Shown here in pieces: positions 35,210-44,262 of a stretch of 64,000 nt of DNA. Made by a program: the position numbers and the translations under genes. The notes beneath the pieces were generated by a model, which had not been told where the DNA came from, did no database searches, and saw nothing but the letters and a program-made list of their open reading frames with translations. Position 1 is the stretch's first letter; every line of letters begins with the position of its first letter. Origin of the DNA: Salibacterium salarium (lineage in GTDB: Bacteria; Bacillota; Bacilli; Bacillales; Marinococcaceae); the NCBI RefSeq assembly GCF_030813635.1, contig NZ_JAUSUM010000004.1:372808-436807 (forward strand), given 5' to 3'.

Positions 35210-35557
35210 CTAAGCTAGTTGTCCTATTTCTGACGCTACTGTTTCAAGCGTTGGCACGTCATTAACGTCAAAAACAATCCACTGTTTACTTTTGACAACA
35301 AGCACACCAACCTCTTTTTCCGCTTGCTGAATCGGAAAAGCAAGTTGACTTTGCATCGTGGTGTTATGTTTTTCTGTTGTCATATAATCTTGTAAGACTG
35401 CATCTCCCTCTTCATAAAAATAAATACCAGCCCAATTAATGTAATCTACTTCGTTACACAAAGAGTGAACAGCATTTGAAATGGAGGCTGAAGTACTATG
35501 ATTTTGATTAATAGACCCGATGATGCGAATAGATGCTAAGTCTGTAGCAATAGACAC
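35210..35557 (-). CDS. degenerate GAF protein related to free-Met-(R)-sulfoxide reductase
   Basis: 115 aa. YINWAGIYFYEEGDAVLQDY resembles the INWxGFY block of YtsP/fRMsr, and the end (AFPIQQAEKEVGVLVVKSKQ then VPTLETVASEIGQL) resembles its terminal strands. The intervening segment that carries the catalytic cysteines and the GxCGxA loop is missing, and only one Cys remains (residue 34). It is about 45 residues shorter than functional fRMsr. A ligand-binding remnant is more likely than an enzyme. GTG start at 35557 with GGAGG ten bases upstream. Confidence 0.6.
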   Translation of the reverse strand: MSIATDLASIRIIGSINQNHSTSASISNAVHSLCNEVDYINWAGIYFYEEGDAVLQDYMTTEKHNTTMQSQLAFPIQQAEKEVGVLVVKSKQWIVFDVNDVPTLETVASEIGQLA

Positions 35558-35690
35558 TGGATTGACTCCTCCTTCTTCTTTAGAATAATTTCATTTTATC
35601 AAATACAGCGTAGAATTCGGCCTAGTAAGTTTAGGAAATAATTCATTTCATGCTACAATAGAACAAACTTTACGGAAAGGGTTGTAGTAC

Positions 35691-36560
35691 ATGTGGACCA
35701 TCTACCAAACTTTGCCGGATACATATAATTATCGAATGATGTTAAGCCGATTGACTACGGATCCTCTTCATTATGTAGATGAACGTTTATCTACGGTAAA
35801 AATACCAGTTACGGATGGAAAGGTGAAAGAAGGAGTTACCCTGCGCTTTTTTGAAACAAAGAATCAGAGAAAAGTGGAACTAACAGGGGATACCTTAGAT
35901 AAAGATGCAGCATTGCAACAATCTAAGAATATTTTTTTATGGGACAGGCCGTTGCAGAATATTTCCGCTCATTTTCATGAAACGGATTTAAAACCATTGT
36001 TTGAACGATTTGATGGAACACCACTCGTTTGTGAGTTCGAAAAGTATGGGTGCTTGATGAAAACAATTATTCATCAACAATTAAACATGAGTTTTGCTTA
36101 CACGTTATCCACGCGTTTTGTGCAAACTTATGGAGAGCAATCCGATGGAGTATGGTTTTATCCGGACCCTGAAACAATTGCAGCACTAGATCCTTCAGAA
36201 TTACAAACGATGCAGTTCAGCAGAAGAAAAGCGGAATACGTGATTGATACATCAAAGTTAATTGCTGAAAATAAGTTAGATTTAGAAAGACTCGAAGAAG
36301 CAGAAGACGACCAAGTCATTAAACAATTGACTTCGATTAGAGGAGTAGGACCATGGACTGCAGAATGTTTTCTGCTATTTGGTTTAGGGCGGCAAAATCT
36401 ACTTCCTGCTGGGGATGTCGGCATACAAAATGGTTTAAAGAGATTGTGGAATAGAAAAGAAAAGCCGGCTATCGATGAAATAAAAGAAAAAGGCAAACAA
36501 TGGGCACCTTATGCAAGTTATGCTACATTGTATATTTGGCTTAGTACAGAGTATACGTAA
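35691..36560 (+). CDS. alkA: DNA-3-methyladenine glycosylase II (AlkA family)
   Basis: 289 aa, HhH-GPD base-excision glycosylase for alkylated bases. After an N-terminal AlkA-like domain (about residues 1-110) comes the helix-hairpin-helix LTSIRGVGPWTAECFLLF near 215, and the catalytic Asp in LLPAGDVGIQ near 240. TIIHQQLNMSFAYTLSTRFV is the typical helix before the HhH. No 4Fe-4S cysteines, unlike MutY or Nth. A TACAAT at 35654-35659 is a probable -10. Similar to B. subtilis YfjP. Confidence 0.9.
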   Translation: MWTIYQTLPDTYNYRMMLSRLTTDPLHYVDERLSTVKIPVTDGKVKEGVTLRFFETKNQRKVELTGDTLDKDAALQQSKNIFLWDRPLQNISAHFHETDLKPLFERFDGTPLVCEFEKYGCLMKTIIHQQLNMSFAYTLSTRFVQTYGEQSDGVWFYPDPETIAALDPSELQTMQFSRRKAEYVIDTSKLIAENKLDLERLEEAEDDQVIKQLTSIRGVGPWTAECFLLFGLGRQNLLPAGDVGIQNGLKRLWNRKEKPAIDEIKEKGKQWAPYASYATLYIWLSTEYT

Positions 36561-36639
36561 CATAATGTGAAACGTGACTAGGAACATGTTCGTAAACAGT
36601 AACATTAGACGTTTTTTAATTAAGAAAGGAGTTTTATTT

Positions 36640-36846
36640 ATGGAAGAACAAGGGTGCTTCAAATGTGGTCATAAGGATGCTGGAACGAAAGAAATCGCTG
36701 CTTCGGGAACAGGATTCAGCAAATTTTTTGACGTACAAAACAACCATTTTACAGTCGTCTATTGTAAAAACTGCGGGTACTCTGAACTTTATAATACAAA
36801 AGTGTCGGGCACTTCAAACCTGCTGGACTTTTTCTTAGGAGGTTAA
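36640..36846 (+). CDS. small zinc-ribbon protein
   Basis: 68 aa from ATG 36640 (AAAGGAG eight bases upstream). Two CxxC pairs, GCFKCGHKD and VYCKNCGYSELYN, frame a zinc ribbon; the end LLDFFLGG is conserved in many small bacilli proteins called nucleic-acid-binding zinc ribbon. Role unknown. Lies between alkA and adeR. Confidence 0.72.
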   Translation: MEEQGCFKCGHKDAGTKEIAASGTGFSKFFDVQNNHFTVVYCKNCGYSELYNTKVSGTSNLLDFFLGG

Positions 36847-36881
36847 CATAAAGTACGTAAACAGAAAGGAGTGCTGTGTAT

Positions 36882-38117
36882 TTGGAGAATAACCTTTCGC
36901 ATATATTTGAACGTACGTTTAGTAGTTTAGAAGAATTTGCGGATTTTATAAGTGAAACATTAGAAGGGCCTGTAACTATTGAAGACAGGAACCATAGACT
37001 TCTGGCGTACAGTACTCATGAAAAATACACAGATGAAGCAAGGGTTTCTACTATTATAGGAAGAAGGGTGCCCGAAAAAGTTATAAATAAACTTTGGCGC
37101 AAAGGTATTATACCGACTCTGCATGAAAAAGCGGAACCAGTTCAAATACCTGAAATTACTGAGATTGGACTTGGTAGTCGAATGGCGGTCTCCATCACCA
37201 AAAATAATGATGTCTTAGGGTACATCTGGATTATAGAGGGGAACCGCGCATTCACCGAACATGATGCGTTTCTTTTAAAAGAAGCTGCTAATAAGGCAGT
37301 GACTCAGCTGCAACAAGTTCAGTCGAGAACAAAAGAGCAGGAAAGAAGTAGACAAGAATATTTTTGGAGACTACTTACAGGAGATTTACAAAACGAACAC
37401 GCCATTCAAGAACAACTTTCTACATGGTTCCCTTCTATGCCAAATTCTGCAGCAGTTATTGTGTTAGAAGCGAATGAGGAAATAACTGATACGATGGACA
37501 AAAATATCACCTATTTAATAACGACATCCCAAAAGGTGAAAGTATTATTTAAAACAAGAGAACAACACACTATTATACTCCTTGCCGAACCGCTTCAGCC
37601 ACAATCAAAAGAAGGCATACGCTGGTTTCTGCAAGATTTTATGCTCTTGCTTGAAGAACGTTTTGGCGTGAGCACGATAGAAGTTGGATGCGGAAGATTG
37701 AATTCCTCTTTTATGGCTGTGAAAGATAGCTATATGGAAGCAATGGAAGTTATACATGTGAACAGACGGCTACCTTTACATCGCAAGTCTTTTCTGTTTT
37801 ATGACGAATTAGGGTTTTATCGTTATGCTGATTCGCTGATAAAACAGAAAAGACAAGAGAACTTGACCGATCCAGCAATAACAACCTTAGAGCAATACGA
37901 TATCACGCATAATAGGGAACTGTTAAAAAGTCTAACTGTTTTCTTACAAAACGATGGGAATATGCGCAAAGCTGCAAATGCGCTTCATATCCATGTGAAT
38001 ACGATGGCATATCGAATGAATCGAGTTGAAGAGATAATAAATGTGGATTTAAACAACGCTTATCAGAAGCTGTCCCTGTTGCTTGAAATTAGTTTAGAGG
38101 AGCTAAAAGATAGATGA
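36882..38117 (+). CDS. adeR: PucR-family regulator AdeR, activator of alanine dehydrogenase
   Basis: 411 aa from TTG 36882 (AAGGAG ten bases upstream); GTG 36876 is an alternative with tight spacing. The N-terminal half is a GAF-like sensor (AYSTHEKYTDEARVSTIIGR, MAVSITKNNDVLGYIWII). The centre has the PucR GGDEF-like part with VSTIEVGCGRLNSSF. The C-terminal PucR HTH reads FLQNDGNMRKAANALHIHVN with TMAYRMNRVEEI. In B. subtilis AdeR (YukF) adjoins ald and activates it in response to alanine; the same arrangement here makes this the likely identity. Confidence 0.85.
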   Translation: MENNLSHIFERTFSSLEEFADFISETLEGPVTIEDRNHRLLAYSTHEKYTDEARVSTIIGRRVPEKVINKLWRKGIIPTLHEKAEPVQIPEITEIGLGSRMAVSITKNNDVLGYIWIIEGNRAFTEHDAFLLKEAANKAVTQLQQVQSRTKEQERSRQEYFWRLLTGDLQNEHAIQEQLSTWFPSMPNSAAVIVLEANEEITDTMDKNITYLITTSQKVKVLFKTREQHTIILLAEPLQPQSKEGIRWFLQDFMLLLEERFGVSTIEVGCGRLNSSFMAVKDSYMEAMEVIHVNRRLPLHRKSFLFYDELGFYRYADSLIKQKRQENLTDPAITTLEQYDITHNRELLKSLTVFLQNDGNMRKAANALHIHVNTMAYRMNRVEEIINVDLNNAYQKLSLLLEISLEELKDR

Positions 38118-38119
38118 AA

Positions 38120-38165
38120 AGGGCACCTATTTGTGAAATTTCACAAATAAGTGCTCTATCTTTTT
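38120..38165 (+). terminator. terminator of adeR
   Basis: Near-palindrome TATTTGTGAAATTTCACAAATA flanked by GGGCAC/GTGCTC, then TTTTT. The core is also a good dyad operator shape. Confidence 0.65.
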
Positions 38166-38241
38166 GGAAACCGCACGATGCTTACTATTTACTATTTCGT
38201 CTATAATATAAGCAGGACATATATTATGCGGAGGTGACAGT

Positions 38242-39366
38242 ATGATTATTGGGATTCCTAAAGAAATCAAAAACAGTGAAAATCGTGTTGCTATCACACC
38301 AGCCGGCGTCGTCTCGTTCGTTAATGCCGGTCACCGGGTTATCATTGAACAATCAGCAGGAGAAGGCAGTGGGTTCACCGATGAGGAGTATCAGGAAGCC
38401 GGTGCTATGATTGAGAAAAAAACAGACAAGGTGTGGTCTAAAGCAGAACTAGTGATGAAAGTGAAAGAACCGTTAGAAGAGGAATACAAATATTTCAGAC
38501 AAGATTTATTACTTTTCACATACCTTCATTTGGCGGCAGAACCAAAATTAGTACAAGCGTTAGTAGATTCGGGTGTGAGTTCTATTGCTTATGAAACCGT
38601 GGAAACAAATGGTTCACTTCCGTTGCTTACTCCTATGAGTGAAGTAGCTGGAAGAATGTCCGCGCAAATTGGTGCGCAATTTCTTGAAAAAACCAAAGGA
38701 GGGAAAGGGGTCCTGCTCTCTGGGGTTCCCGGTGTAAAAAAAGGAAAAGTTACTGTAATTGGCGGCGGAGTAGTTGGAACAAATGCTGCTACAATTGCTT
38801 CTGGACTTGGTGCGGACGTGACGATTATTGATTTAAACCCGGAGCGTCTGCGTGAAATAGATGATTTATATCATGGCAGAATCCATACAATCATGTCGAA
38901 CCCAATGAATATAGAAGAAGAAATTAAGCAATCCGATTTAGTCATAGGTGCTGTCTTAATACCTGGAGCAAAGGCCCCGAAGCTAGTTACGGAAGATATG
39001 ATAAAATCAATGTCCCCGGGATCCGTTGTGGTAGATGTTGCGATTGATCAAGGTGGAATTATTGAAACAGCCGATAAAATAACGACGCATGATAATCCGA
39101 CCTACACCAAGCACGACGTTGTTCATTATGCTGTTGCAAACATGCCTGGCGCTGTTTCAAGAACATCAACGATTGCATTAACGAATGTAACGATTCCTTA
39201 TGCTTTGCAAATAGCAAATAAAGGAATTATTCAAGCGGTGAAAGATAATGATGCTATTGAAAAAGGTGTGAATACATCAAGTGGTAAAATAACGTATCAA
39301 GCCATTGCTAATGATTTAGGTTATGATCACTATAATGTAATAGAAGCATTGGAGAAAAGGGGCTAA
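38242..39366 (+). CDS. ald: alanine dehydrogenase
   Basis: 374 aa, NAD-dependent oxidation of L-alanine to pyruvate and ammonia, important in sporulation and growth on alanine. [20 protein letters not shown] at the start, [11 protein letters not shown] near residue 92, Rossmann [20 protein letters not shown] near 170 and [20 protein letters not shown] near 296 are all intact. Upstream TATAAT at 38202-38207 has no good -35, as expected for an activator-dependent promoter (AdeR). GGAGGTGA precedes the ATG. Confidence 0.95.
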   Translation: MIIGIPKEIKNSENRVAITPAGVVSFVNAGHRVIIEQSAGEGSGFTDEEYQEAGAMIEKKTDKVWSKAELVMKVKEPLEEEYKYFRQDLLLFTYLHLAAEPKLVQALVDSGVSSIAYETVETNGSLPLLTPMSEVAGRMSAQIGAQFLEKTKGGKGVLLSGVPGVKKGKVTVIGGGVVGTNAATIASGLGADVTIIDLNPERLREIDDLYHGRIHTIMSNPMNIEEEIKQSDLVIGAVLIPGAKAPKLVTEDMIKSMSPGSVVVDVAIDQGGIIETADKITTHDNPTYTKHDVVHYAVANMPGAVSRTSTIALTNVTIPYALQIANKGIIQAVKDNDAIEKGVNTSSGKITYQAIANDLGYDHYNVIEALEKRG

Positions 39367-39384
39367 CACTCCTTTTCTTTTTTT
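39353..39384 (+). terminator. terminator of ald
   Basis: GAAAAGG (39354-39360) pairs with CCTTTTC (39371-39377) followed by seven T; it overlaps the stop codon. Confidence 0.65.
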
Positions 39385-39474
39385 TAAAAGATAAGAATAT
39401 ATAAAAGGTAAATCTATTCCAATCTCCATTTTTCTTATTTGTAAGCATGTTAAAGTATTTTTAAGCAAAAATGG

Positions 39475-39502
39475 TTGAAAAATATTGATAATGCCTTATA
39501 AT
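39475..39502 (+). promoter_or_regulatory. promoter of the DeoR-family gene
   Basis: TTGAAA (39475-39480), a 16-base spacer and TATAAT (39497-39502). Confidence 0.6.
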
Positions 39503-39539
39503 AGAAAGAAGATATAGAAATAAGGAGTTGCACGAATTC

Positions 39540-40298
39540 ATGTATCAAGAAGAGAGAATGGATGCTGTTTTGCAGCATTTGAAACAGTATCAGAGAATGA
39601 GCATACAAGAAATGTGTACCCTTTTTGGAGTATCTAGAGATACAGCTAGACGAGATGTAATAAAACTTACAGAACAACAAAGTGTTGTTAGAACTCACGG
39701 TGGAGTGATGCTCCCAAACGTTAGGGAAACATTAAAAGGATATAAGGAACGGCTCGAAAAGGCGGCACCTGAAAAACGTTTGATAGCGGAAAAAGCAGTC
39801 GAAAAAATAAATGAAGGAGAAGCAATTATGCTTGATGCCTCGACGACGGTGCAGTTTGCTGCTGAACAAATCAACAGTTCTCCTTTAACCGTTATTACAA
39901 ATTCGATTGTTAATGCAGAAAGCATCAATGATTCCATCGAGTTAGATATTTATTTACTTGGAGGTCGTTTGAATACAGAACACCGATTTTTGTATGGCCC
40001 TAGTACATTAGCTAAATTAGATCAATTTTACGCGGATAAGGCTTTTGTTGGGGTTATCGGTATTTGCGAAGATGGTTTTTATTATGCGCATGAAGAAGAT
40101 GCAGCAGTGAAAAAGAGAATGGTGGAAAGAGCGGATAAGGTCTACGTTTTAGCGGATCATTCGAAGTTTTTTAAGAAGCATTTTTATAAAGGAATGGAAC
40201 TCCACGGAGCGGATGTTATTATTACAGATGCTCTGCCTTCAAAAGAGATGAGGGACATATTAGAGGACAACGGCATTGAACTTATCATTGGCGAGTGA
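39540..40298 (+). CDS. DeoR/GlpR-family transcriptional regulator
   Basis: 252 aa from ATG 39540 (AAGGAG twelve bases upstream; the in-frame TTG 39528 touches the site). N-terminal wHTH with MSIQEMCTLFGVSRDTARRD (residues 20-45) and the VRTHGG hinge, then the DeoRC sensor: AIMLDASTTVQFAAEQI, VITNSIVNAESI, LLGGRLNTEHRFLYGP and ADHSKFFKK. Members bind phosphorylated sugars. No sugar operon is adjacent, so its target is elsewhere or itself; the effector is unknown. Confidence 0.87.
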   Translation: MYQEERMDAVLQHLKQYQRMSIQEMCTLFGVSRDTARRDVIKLTEQQSVVRTHGGVMLPNVRETLKGYKERLEKAAPEKRLIAEKAVEKINEGEAIMLDASTTVQFAAEQINSSPLTVITNSIVNAESINDSIELDIYLLGGRLNTEHRFLYGPSTLAKLDQFYADKAFVGVIGICEDGFYYAHEEDAAVKKRMVERADKVYVLADHSKFFKKHFYKGMELHGADVIITDALPSKEMRDILEDNGIELIIGE

Positions 40299-40357
40299 TA
40301 TATCATTTTGATATCGGCGTCACCAACTGTTTCATAGGGCGTGACGATATATATAGG

Positions 40358-40393
40358 AAAAGGCTTGCTCTTTTATGTCAGAGCAAGCCTTTT
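40358..40393 (+). terminator. terminator
   Basis: AAAAGGCTTGCTCT (40358-40371) pairs perfectly with AGAGCAAGCCTTTT (40380-40393). Confidence 0.85.
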
Positions 40394-40440
40394 TCATAAG
40401 GTACGAAAGTTAACCTGTGAAGCGCTATTGTACGTAAGTA

Positions 40441-40490
40441 AGGCTGAGACCATGCCAGCGGAAAGCGTCGCGTCTGCAGCGGATGCGAAA
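40441..40490 (-). repeat. degenerate copy of the GACGCTTTCCGC repeat
   Basis: On the minus strand the core GACGCTTTCCGC (40458-40469) is followed by TGGCATGGTCTCAGC, matching the core and CTCAGC flank of the element at 53331. The stretch 40394-40729 holds no gene; the rest is AT-rich and unremarkable. Confidence 0.5.
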
Positions 40491-40729
40491 AGAAGCACAT
40501 TTTAAAAAAGTGCACCCCTACATAGGACGGAATCTCCGGTTATCAGATTCCCCTTTTCTTATAAGAAATTTAATGATAAGTCAGTCTATGATTCGATAAA
40601 AAGATTCTTAAAATGATAGAATAACAATAGATATATGCCTTGCCATATTTTACTTATCAAAATACGATAAAAGTAATACTAAAAACGTTAAGGTTGTCTA
40701 AAATTCAAGTGTTAGGGAGTGCAATACCA

Positions 40730-40969
40730 ATGTCGTACAACATATATAAAGGAGAAATCACACACCCGGATCATAATCTTCCTTTGCTCATATATTATGA
40801 TGCTAATGAAGAAACGTTTTGTTTTTCGACCGTAGATTTTCAAGAAAATCGCCCGTCGATATGTGAATTTCAATATCCAGCTAAATCCATCAAAGATGTT
40901 CGAGACTTTTTAAAGAAAATAGGTGTTGACGCCGAAAAGGTGAAATTTAAAAATCATTTCCTTCACTAA
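40730..40969 (+). CDS. hypothetical protein, 79 aa
   Basis: From ATG 40730, with GGGAG ten bases upstream, the frame encodes a small soluble protein: ITHPDHNLPLLIYYDANEE, then a C-terminal SIKDVRDFLKKIGVDAEKVK helix. The upstream 30 in-frame residues have no ribosome site. No family recognised; the alternating strand pattern suggests a small alpha/beta fold. Confidence 0.55.
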   Translation: MSYNIYKGEITHPDHNLPLLIYYDANEETFCFSTVDFQENRPSICEFQYPAKSIKDVRDFLKKIGVDAEKVKFKNHFLH

Positions 40970-40980
40970 AATGTGTAAGG

Positions 40981-41178
40981 TTAATTGTTTCGAATGAATA
41001 AATAAATAATTAATCCAACTACCGGGAAAAACAAAGTTCCAAGTAAAATAAGAAGAGCAAACTCTTTACTATTTCCTTTACGAATGGAATCCCGGTAGGC
41101 CCATATACTTGTAACAATGTTTAGCAGGAGTAGGCCGATGACGAAAAAAAAGCCTATACCTAAAAAGAGGAGTTCCAT
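40981..41178 (-). CDS. small membrane protein with PLDc_N-like domain
   Basis: 65 aa from ATG 41178. Two helices (LFLGIGFFFVIGLLLLNIVT and FALLILLGTLFFPVVGLIIY) flank SIWAYRDSIRKGNSKE, an arrangement seen in the PLDc_N family (phospholipase D N-terminal-like, often a stand-alone protein). AGAAAGGA is 11 bases upstream. The function of the stand-alone form is unknown. Confidence 0.6.
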   Translation of the reverse strand: MELLFLGIGFFFVIGLLLLNIVTSIWAYRDSIRKGNSKEFALLILLGTLFFPVVGLIIYLFIRNN

Positions 41179-41267
41179 TTTTTTAATCATCCTTTCTCTT
41201 TCTATGAACATGAAAAGCATGTACTAGTATTTATACGAAAGATATATCGAATGGTTTCGCATATTTA

Positions 41268-41304
41268 AAAAACCTTCAGCCCAGTCATAGGGCTGAAGGT
41301 TTTT
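41268..41304 (-). terminator. terminator of ectC
   Basis: AAAAACCTTCAGCCC (41268-41282) pairs perfectly with GGGCTGAAGGTTTTT (41290-41304). Confidence 0.85.
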
Positions 41305-41336
41305 ATAGGATAAATAGTTGAGGGTTATGTTTTTTA

Positions 41337-41723
41337 TTAGTCCTCATCTACGGGATATACACCGTTTTCATCGTGAACTTCACGTCCGCTAAGTGGCGGG
41401 TTAAAGACACAAATCATTCTCATATCACGCTTAGCACGAAGCAAATGTTCATCGTTTTGATCTAAGGCATAAAGGGTGTCTGCTGTAATAGGGTGAATTT
41501 TGTTATCACTAAGTGTTTCCACTTCCCCTTCCCCTTCAATACAATAAACAGATTCCAAGTGGTTTTGATACCAAATGTGGGTTTCTGTGCCTGCGCGAAT
41601 AATCGTGTCATTCACTGAATATCCCATATTATCTTTTTTTAATAGGAGGCGTCTGCTTACCCAATTACCGCCGTCCACTTCATTATCTGATCCAATAATA
41701 TCTTCTAGTTTTACTACTTTCAT
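41337..41723 (-). CDS. ectC: L-ectoine synthase
   Basis: 128-aa cupin enzyme that cyclises N-gamma-acetyl-diaminobutyrate to ectoine. [29 protein letters not shown], the EctC start (given here as a whole in two parts: [12 protein letters not shown] and [14 protein letters not shown]), is followed by [20 protein letters not shown] with the metal-binding region and [13 protein letters not shown]. The start ATG 41723 has GGAGG eight bases upstream. Separated from ectB by a hairpin and 139 bases, so it may have its own promoter or depend on read-through. Confidence 0.93.
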   Translation of the reverse strand: MKVVKLEDIIGSDNEVDGGNWVSRRLLLKKDNMGYSVNDTIIRAGTETHIWYQNHLESVYCIEGEGEVETLSDNKIHPITADTLYALDQNDEHLLRAKRDMRMICVFNPPLSGREVHDENGVYPVDED

Positions 41724-41781
41724 GCTGAAAGCCTCCTCGTACATTACAAAAATGTATTATTTTAGCTGCTTGTAATATGAA

Positions 41782-41823
41782 ATAAAGGCCTGATCAAGAG
41801 AACGTTAAAGACCAGGCCTTTAT
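41782..41823 (-). terminator. hairpin between ectB and ectC
   Basis: ATAAAGGCCTG (41782-41792) pairs perfectly with CAGGCCTTTAT (41813-41823) across a 20-base loop. It looks like a weak terminator or attenuator, or an mRNA processing/stabilising stem, in the middle of the ectoine gene set. Confidence 0.5.
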
Positions 41824-41862
41824 AGGATGATAAATTAACAACGTTCAATAATGTGTGGTTTA

Positions 41863-43146
41863 TTAGGAAGTTACTAGATTCTTTTCTTCGGTTGTTTCTT
41901 TAATGGCTTTCTCCAGAATAGCCAGTCCTGCATTTAAACCTTCGTCATCAATAGTGATTGGCGGGAATAATTTAAATACTTCGTCATCAGAACCTGCAGT
42001 CTCCATAATTAAACCGTGTTTGAAGCATTTTTCTGTTACTTTATCAGCTAGCCCATCTACATCACTTGCTATACCTTGCATGAAACCACGACCTCTGTGA
42101 GTTCCTTTTAGCTTAGGATATTTTTCAATCATATCTTTAAGGAATGTGTAGATGCGTTCTGATTTTTCTTGGACGCTCTTTTCAAGCTTATTATCTTTCC
42201 AATAATTCAATGCTTCTGTTCCTGTAACAAAGGCCATGTTATTTCCACGGAACGTACCATTATGTTCACCTGGTGCGAACTTATCGTAATCAGGATGAAT
42301 AAGTGTAAGGGCGAGCGGTAGTCCGTAGCCACCAATAGATTTGGAAAGACATACAATATCCGGCTTAATACCAGCTGGTTCAAAACTAAAGAAAGTGCCA
42401 GTACGGCCTACCCCAGCTTGAACATCATCGATAATAAGCAAAATATCTCTTTCACGGCAAATTCTTTCAATGGATTGGAGCCATTCCATTCGAGCAGCGT
42501 TTAAGCCTCCCTCACCTTGAACGGTTTCGAGGATAATTGCTGCTGGTAATTCAACACCACTACCATTATCATCTAACAAGCGTTCAATATAGGCAATTTC
42601 TTGTCCAGTGTTTTGCATATAATTATCAAACGGCATTGTAAATGAATGGTGAAGAGGAATACCTGCTCCATTACGTTTAAATGCGTTCCCTGTTACAGAT
42701 AGTGCACCGATGGTCATACCGTGAAAGCCATTGGTGAAACTAATGACGTTTGTACGTCCTGTCACCTTGCGGGCGAGCTTGAGCGCACTTTCAACAGAAT
42801 TGGTTCCTGTTGGTCCAGGGAACATTACTTTATAGTTTAAGTCCCGTGGTTCTAAAATAATTTCGTGAAATTTTTGAAGGAACTCTCCTTTTGTTTTAGA
42901 CGCCATATCTAAAGAATGGGCAATTCCATCTTCCTGAATGTATTCAAGAAGTTTTTGTTTCATGTTTTCATCATTATGACCATAATTTAATGCTCCGGCA
43001 CCGGAAAAGAAATCAATATATTCATTCTCATCCATATCCCATAGTTTGTACCCTTTTGCTTGATGAAATACAGTAGGAAATCCACGTACATAGCTACGAA
43101 CTTCTGATTCATGTTTGTCAAAAATGTCCAAGTTATTTTCCTTCAT
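41863..43146 (-). CDS. ectB: diaminobutyrate-2-oxoglutarate transaminase
   Basis: 427-aa PLP class-III aminotransferase converting aspartate semialdehyde to L-2,4-diaminobutyrate with glutamate. [20 protein letters not shown] at the N-terminus and [19 protein letters not shown] near residue 108 are EctB-specific; the PLP lysine is in [15 protein letters not shown] near 265 and the aspartate in [14 protein letters not shown] near 235. GGAGG lies 13 bases before the ATG, rather far. It follows ectA by 48 bases. Confidence 0.95.
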   Translation of the reverse strand: MKENNLDIFDKHESEVRSYVRGFPTVFHQAKGYKLWDMDENEYIDFFSGAGALNYGHNDENMKQKLLEYIQEDGIAHSLDMASKTKGEFLQKFHEIILEPRDLNYKVMFPGPTGTNSVESALKLARKVTGRTNVISFTNGFHGMTIGALSVTGNAFKRNGAGIPLHHSFTMPFDNYMQNTGQEIAYIERLLDDNGSGVELPAAIILETVQGEGGLNAARMEWLQSIERICRERDILLIIDDVQAGVGRTGTFFSFEPAGIKPDIVCLSKSIGGYGLPLALTLIHPDYDKFAPGEHNGTFRGNNMAFVTGTEALNYWKDNKLEKSVQEKSERIYTFLKDMIEKYPKLKGTHRGRGFMQGIASDVDGLADKVTEKCFKHGLIMETAGSDDEVFKLFPPITIDDEGLNAGLAILEKAIKETTEEKNLVTS

Positions 43147-43194
43147 ACTAATGATAGATCCTCCTTAGTGATCCTTGTATGTGTGAATTTGAAT

Positions 43195-43713
43195 TTATTG
43201 GTTTAATGGACCAATGCGGAATGTTAACTCTGCTTCGTGTTCATCGCCAGGGAATAAATCCTCTGCGAAACATTCGGAAACCTCACAGTTCGTTTCGTGG
43301 GTTCTAGCCACTTTTTTAAAGAGGGCTTGAGAAGCCTCATTGGAAGGTGTGACAGTAGCTTCCAAATATTCCACATTTTTATCTGATACCCGTTGAACTA
43401 AATCATTAATTAAGCGGGAAGCCAGCCCTTTTCCTCGTTGTGAAGGATCTACTCCTACCTGCCATACAAACACTGTATCTTGTTTTTCTGGTGGGATAAA
43501 TGCTGTCACAAAACCGACAAGTTCATCTTTTTCTTTAGCAACGACACAAGTTTCGGCGAAAAATTCGCACATCATGATGTATTTGTAAGACGAATTCAAG
43601 TCTAGAGTGGAGTTTTTAACAAGCTCCCACATGTCGGCGCCATCTTCCACTTTTGGTTTTTCAAATGTCAAAGCATCCATCGTACTCACATTGCTGTTCG
43701 TATTAGTCTCCAT
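43195..43713 (-). CDS. ectA: diaminobutyrate acetyltransferase
   Basis: 172-aa GNAT that acetylates L-2,4-diaminobutyrate at N-gamma. LTFEKPKVEDGADMWELVKN and LDLNSSYKYIMMCEFFAETC are EctA hallmarks; the acetyl-CoA loop is VDPSQRGKGLASRLIND near residue 90. First gene of the ectoine set. GAAGGTGAT precedes the ATG. Aspartate semialdehyde comes from the general lysine/threonine pathway; no dedicated aspartokinase (ask_ect) adjoins. Confidence 0.95.
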   Translation of the reverse strand: METNTNSNVSTMDALTFEKPKVEDGADMWELVKNSTLDLNSSYKYIMMCEFFAETCVVAKEKDELVGFVTAFIPPEKQDTVFVWQVGVDPSQRGKGLASRLINDLVQRVSDKNVEYLEATVTPSNEASQALFKKVARTHETNCEVSECFAEDLFPGDEHEAELTFRIGPLNQ

Positions 43714-44262
43714 CTTCTTATCACCTTCATTTTGATTAATAAGAACCTTAATAACCTATTCCTCCTAATTGAAAAACTTAAACTGTTTAAATACACTATG
43801 AACAATTTCCCAAAAAGAGGACCTGACAAATAGTCAAGCCGAATACTGTTATCACTTTAACAGGAAATCATTGTTATCTTTGGTTTCCTTTTTTAATAAT
43901 AGGATGGACAGAGAAAAAATTCAAATGCGGTTGAATAGAATTAACTGTTCTTAGTTAGCGTTAATAAGCATTGTCTTTGATGTAGTTAGTCTCGCTTACA
44001 TAATGCTACCACATAGTGAGTTATGCACCGAATTTGGACATAATCGCATGAATCTTCGGATATTTCACAATCACGAAACACCTGCAGGGACAAGAGATTT
44101 AAAAGAATGGACCATCAAACAAATAAATTTCTATAAAAAGTTTATCTACCTTCTTATTCCGTTATTGTTTATGTATTTTTAATTTCTATACACCATTAGA
44201 AGGTTTTATATTTCGATGAATAGGTAATTAGTAACTCATAATAAAAATAAAGGAGGCAGCAA
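43714..44262. other. 549-base intergenic region between ectA and glutamate dehydrogenase
   Basis: Divergent promoter region for the ectoine genes and glutamate dehydrogenase. It holds no ORF with a ribosome site. A small dyad TGACAAATAGTCA lies at 43824-43836, and an AGGAGGA at about 43764-43770 (minus strand) has no start codon behind it. I could not assign a clear vegetative or SigB promoter for ectA, which itself is notable for an osmotically induced gene. Confidence 0.4.
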
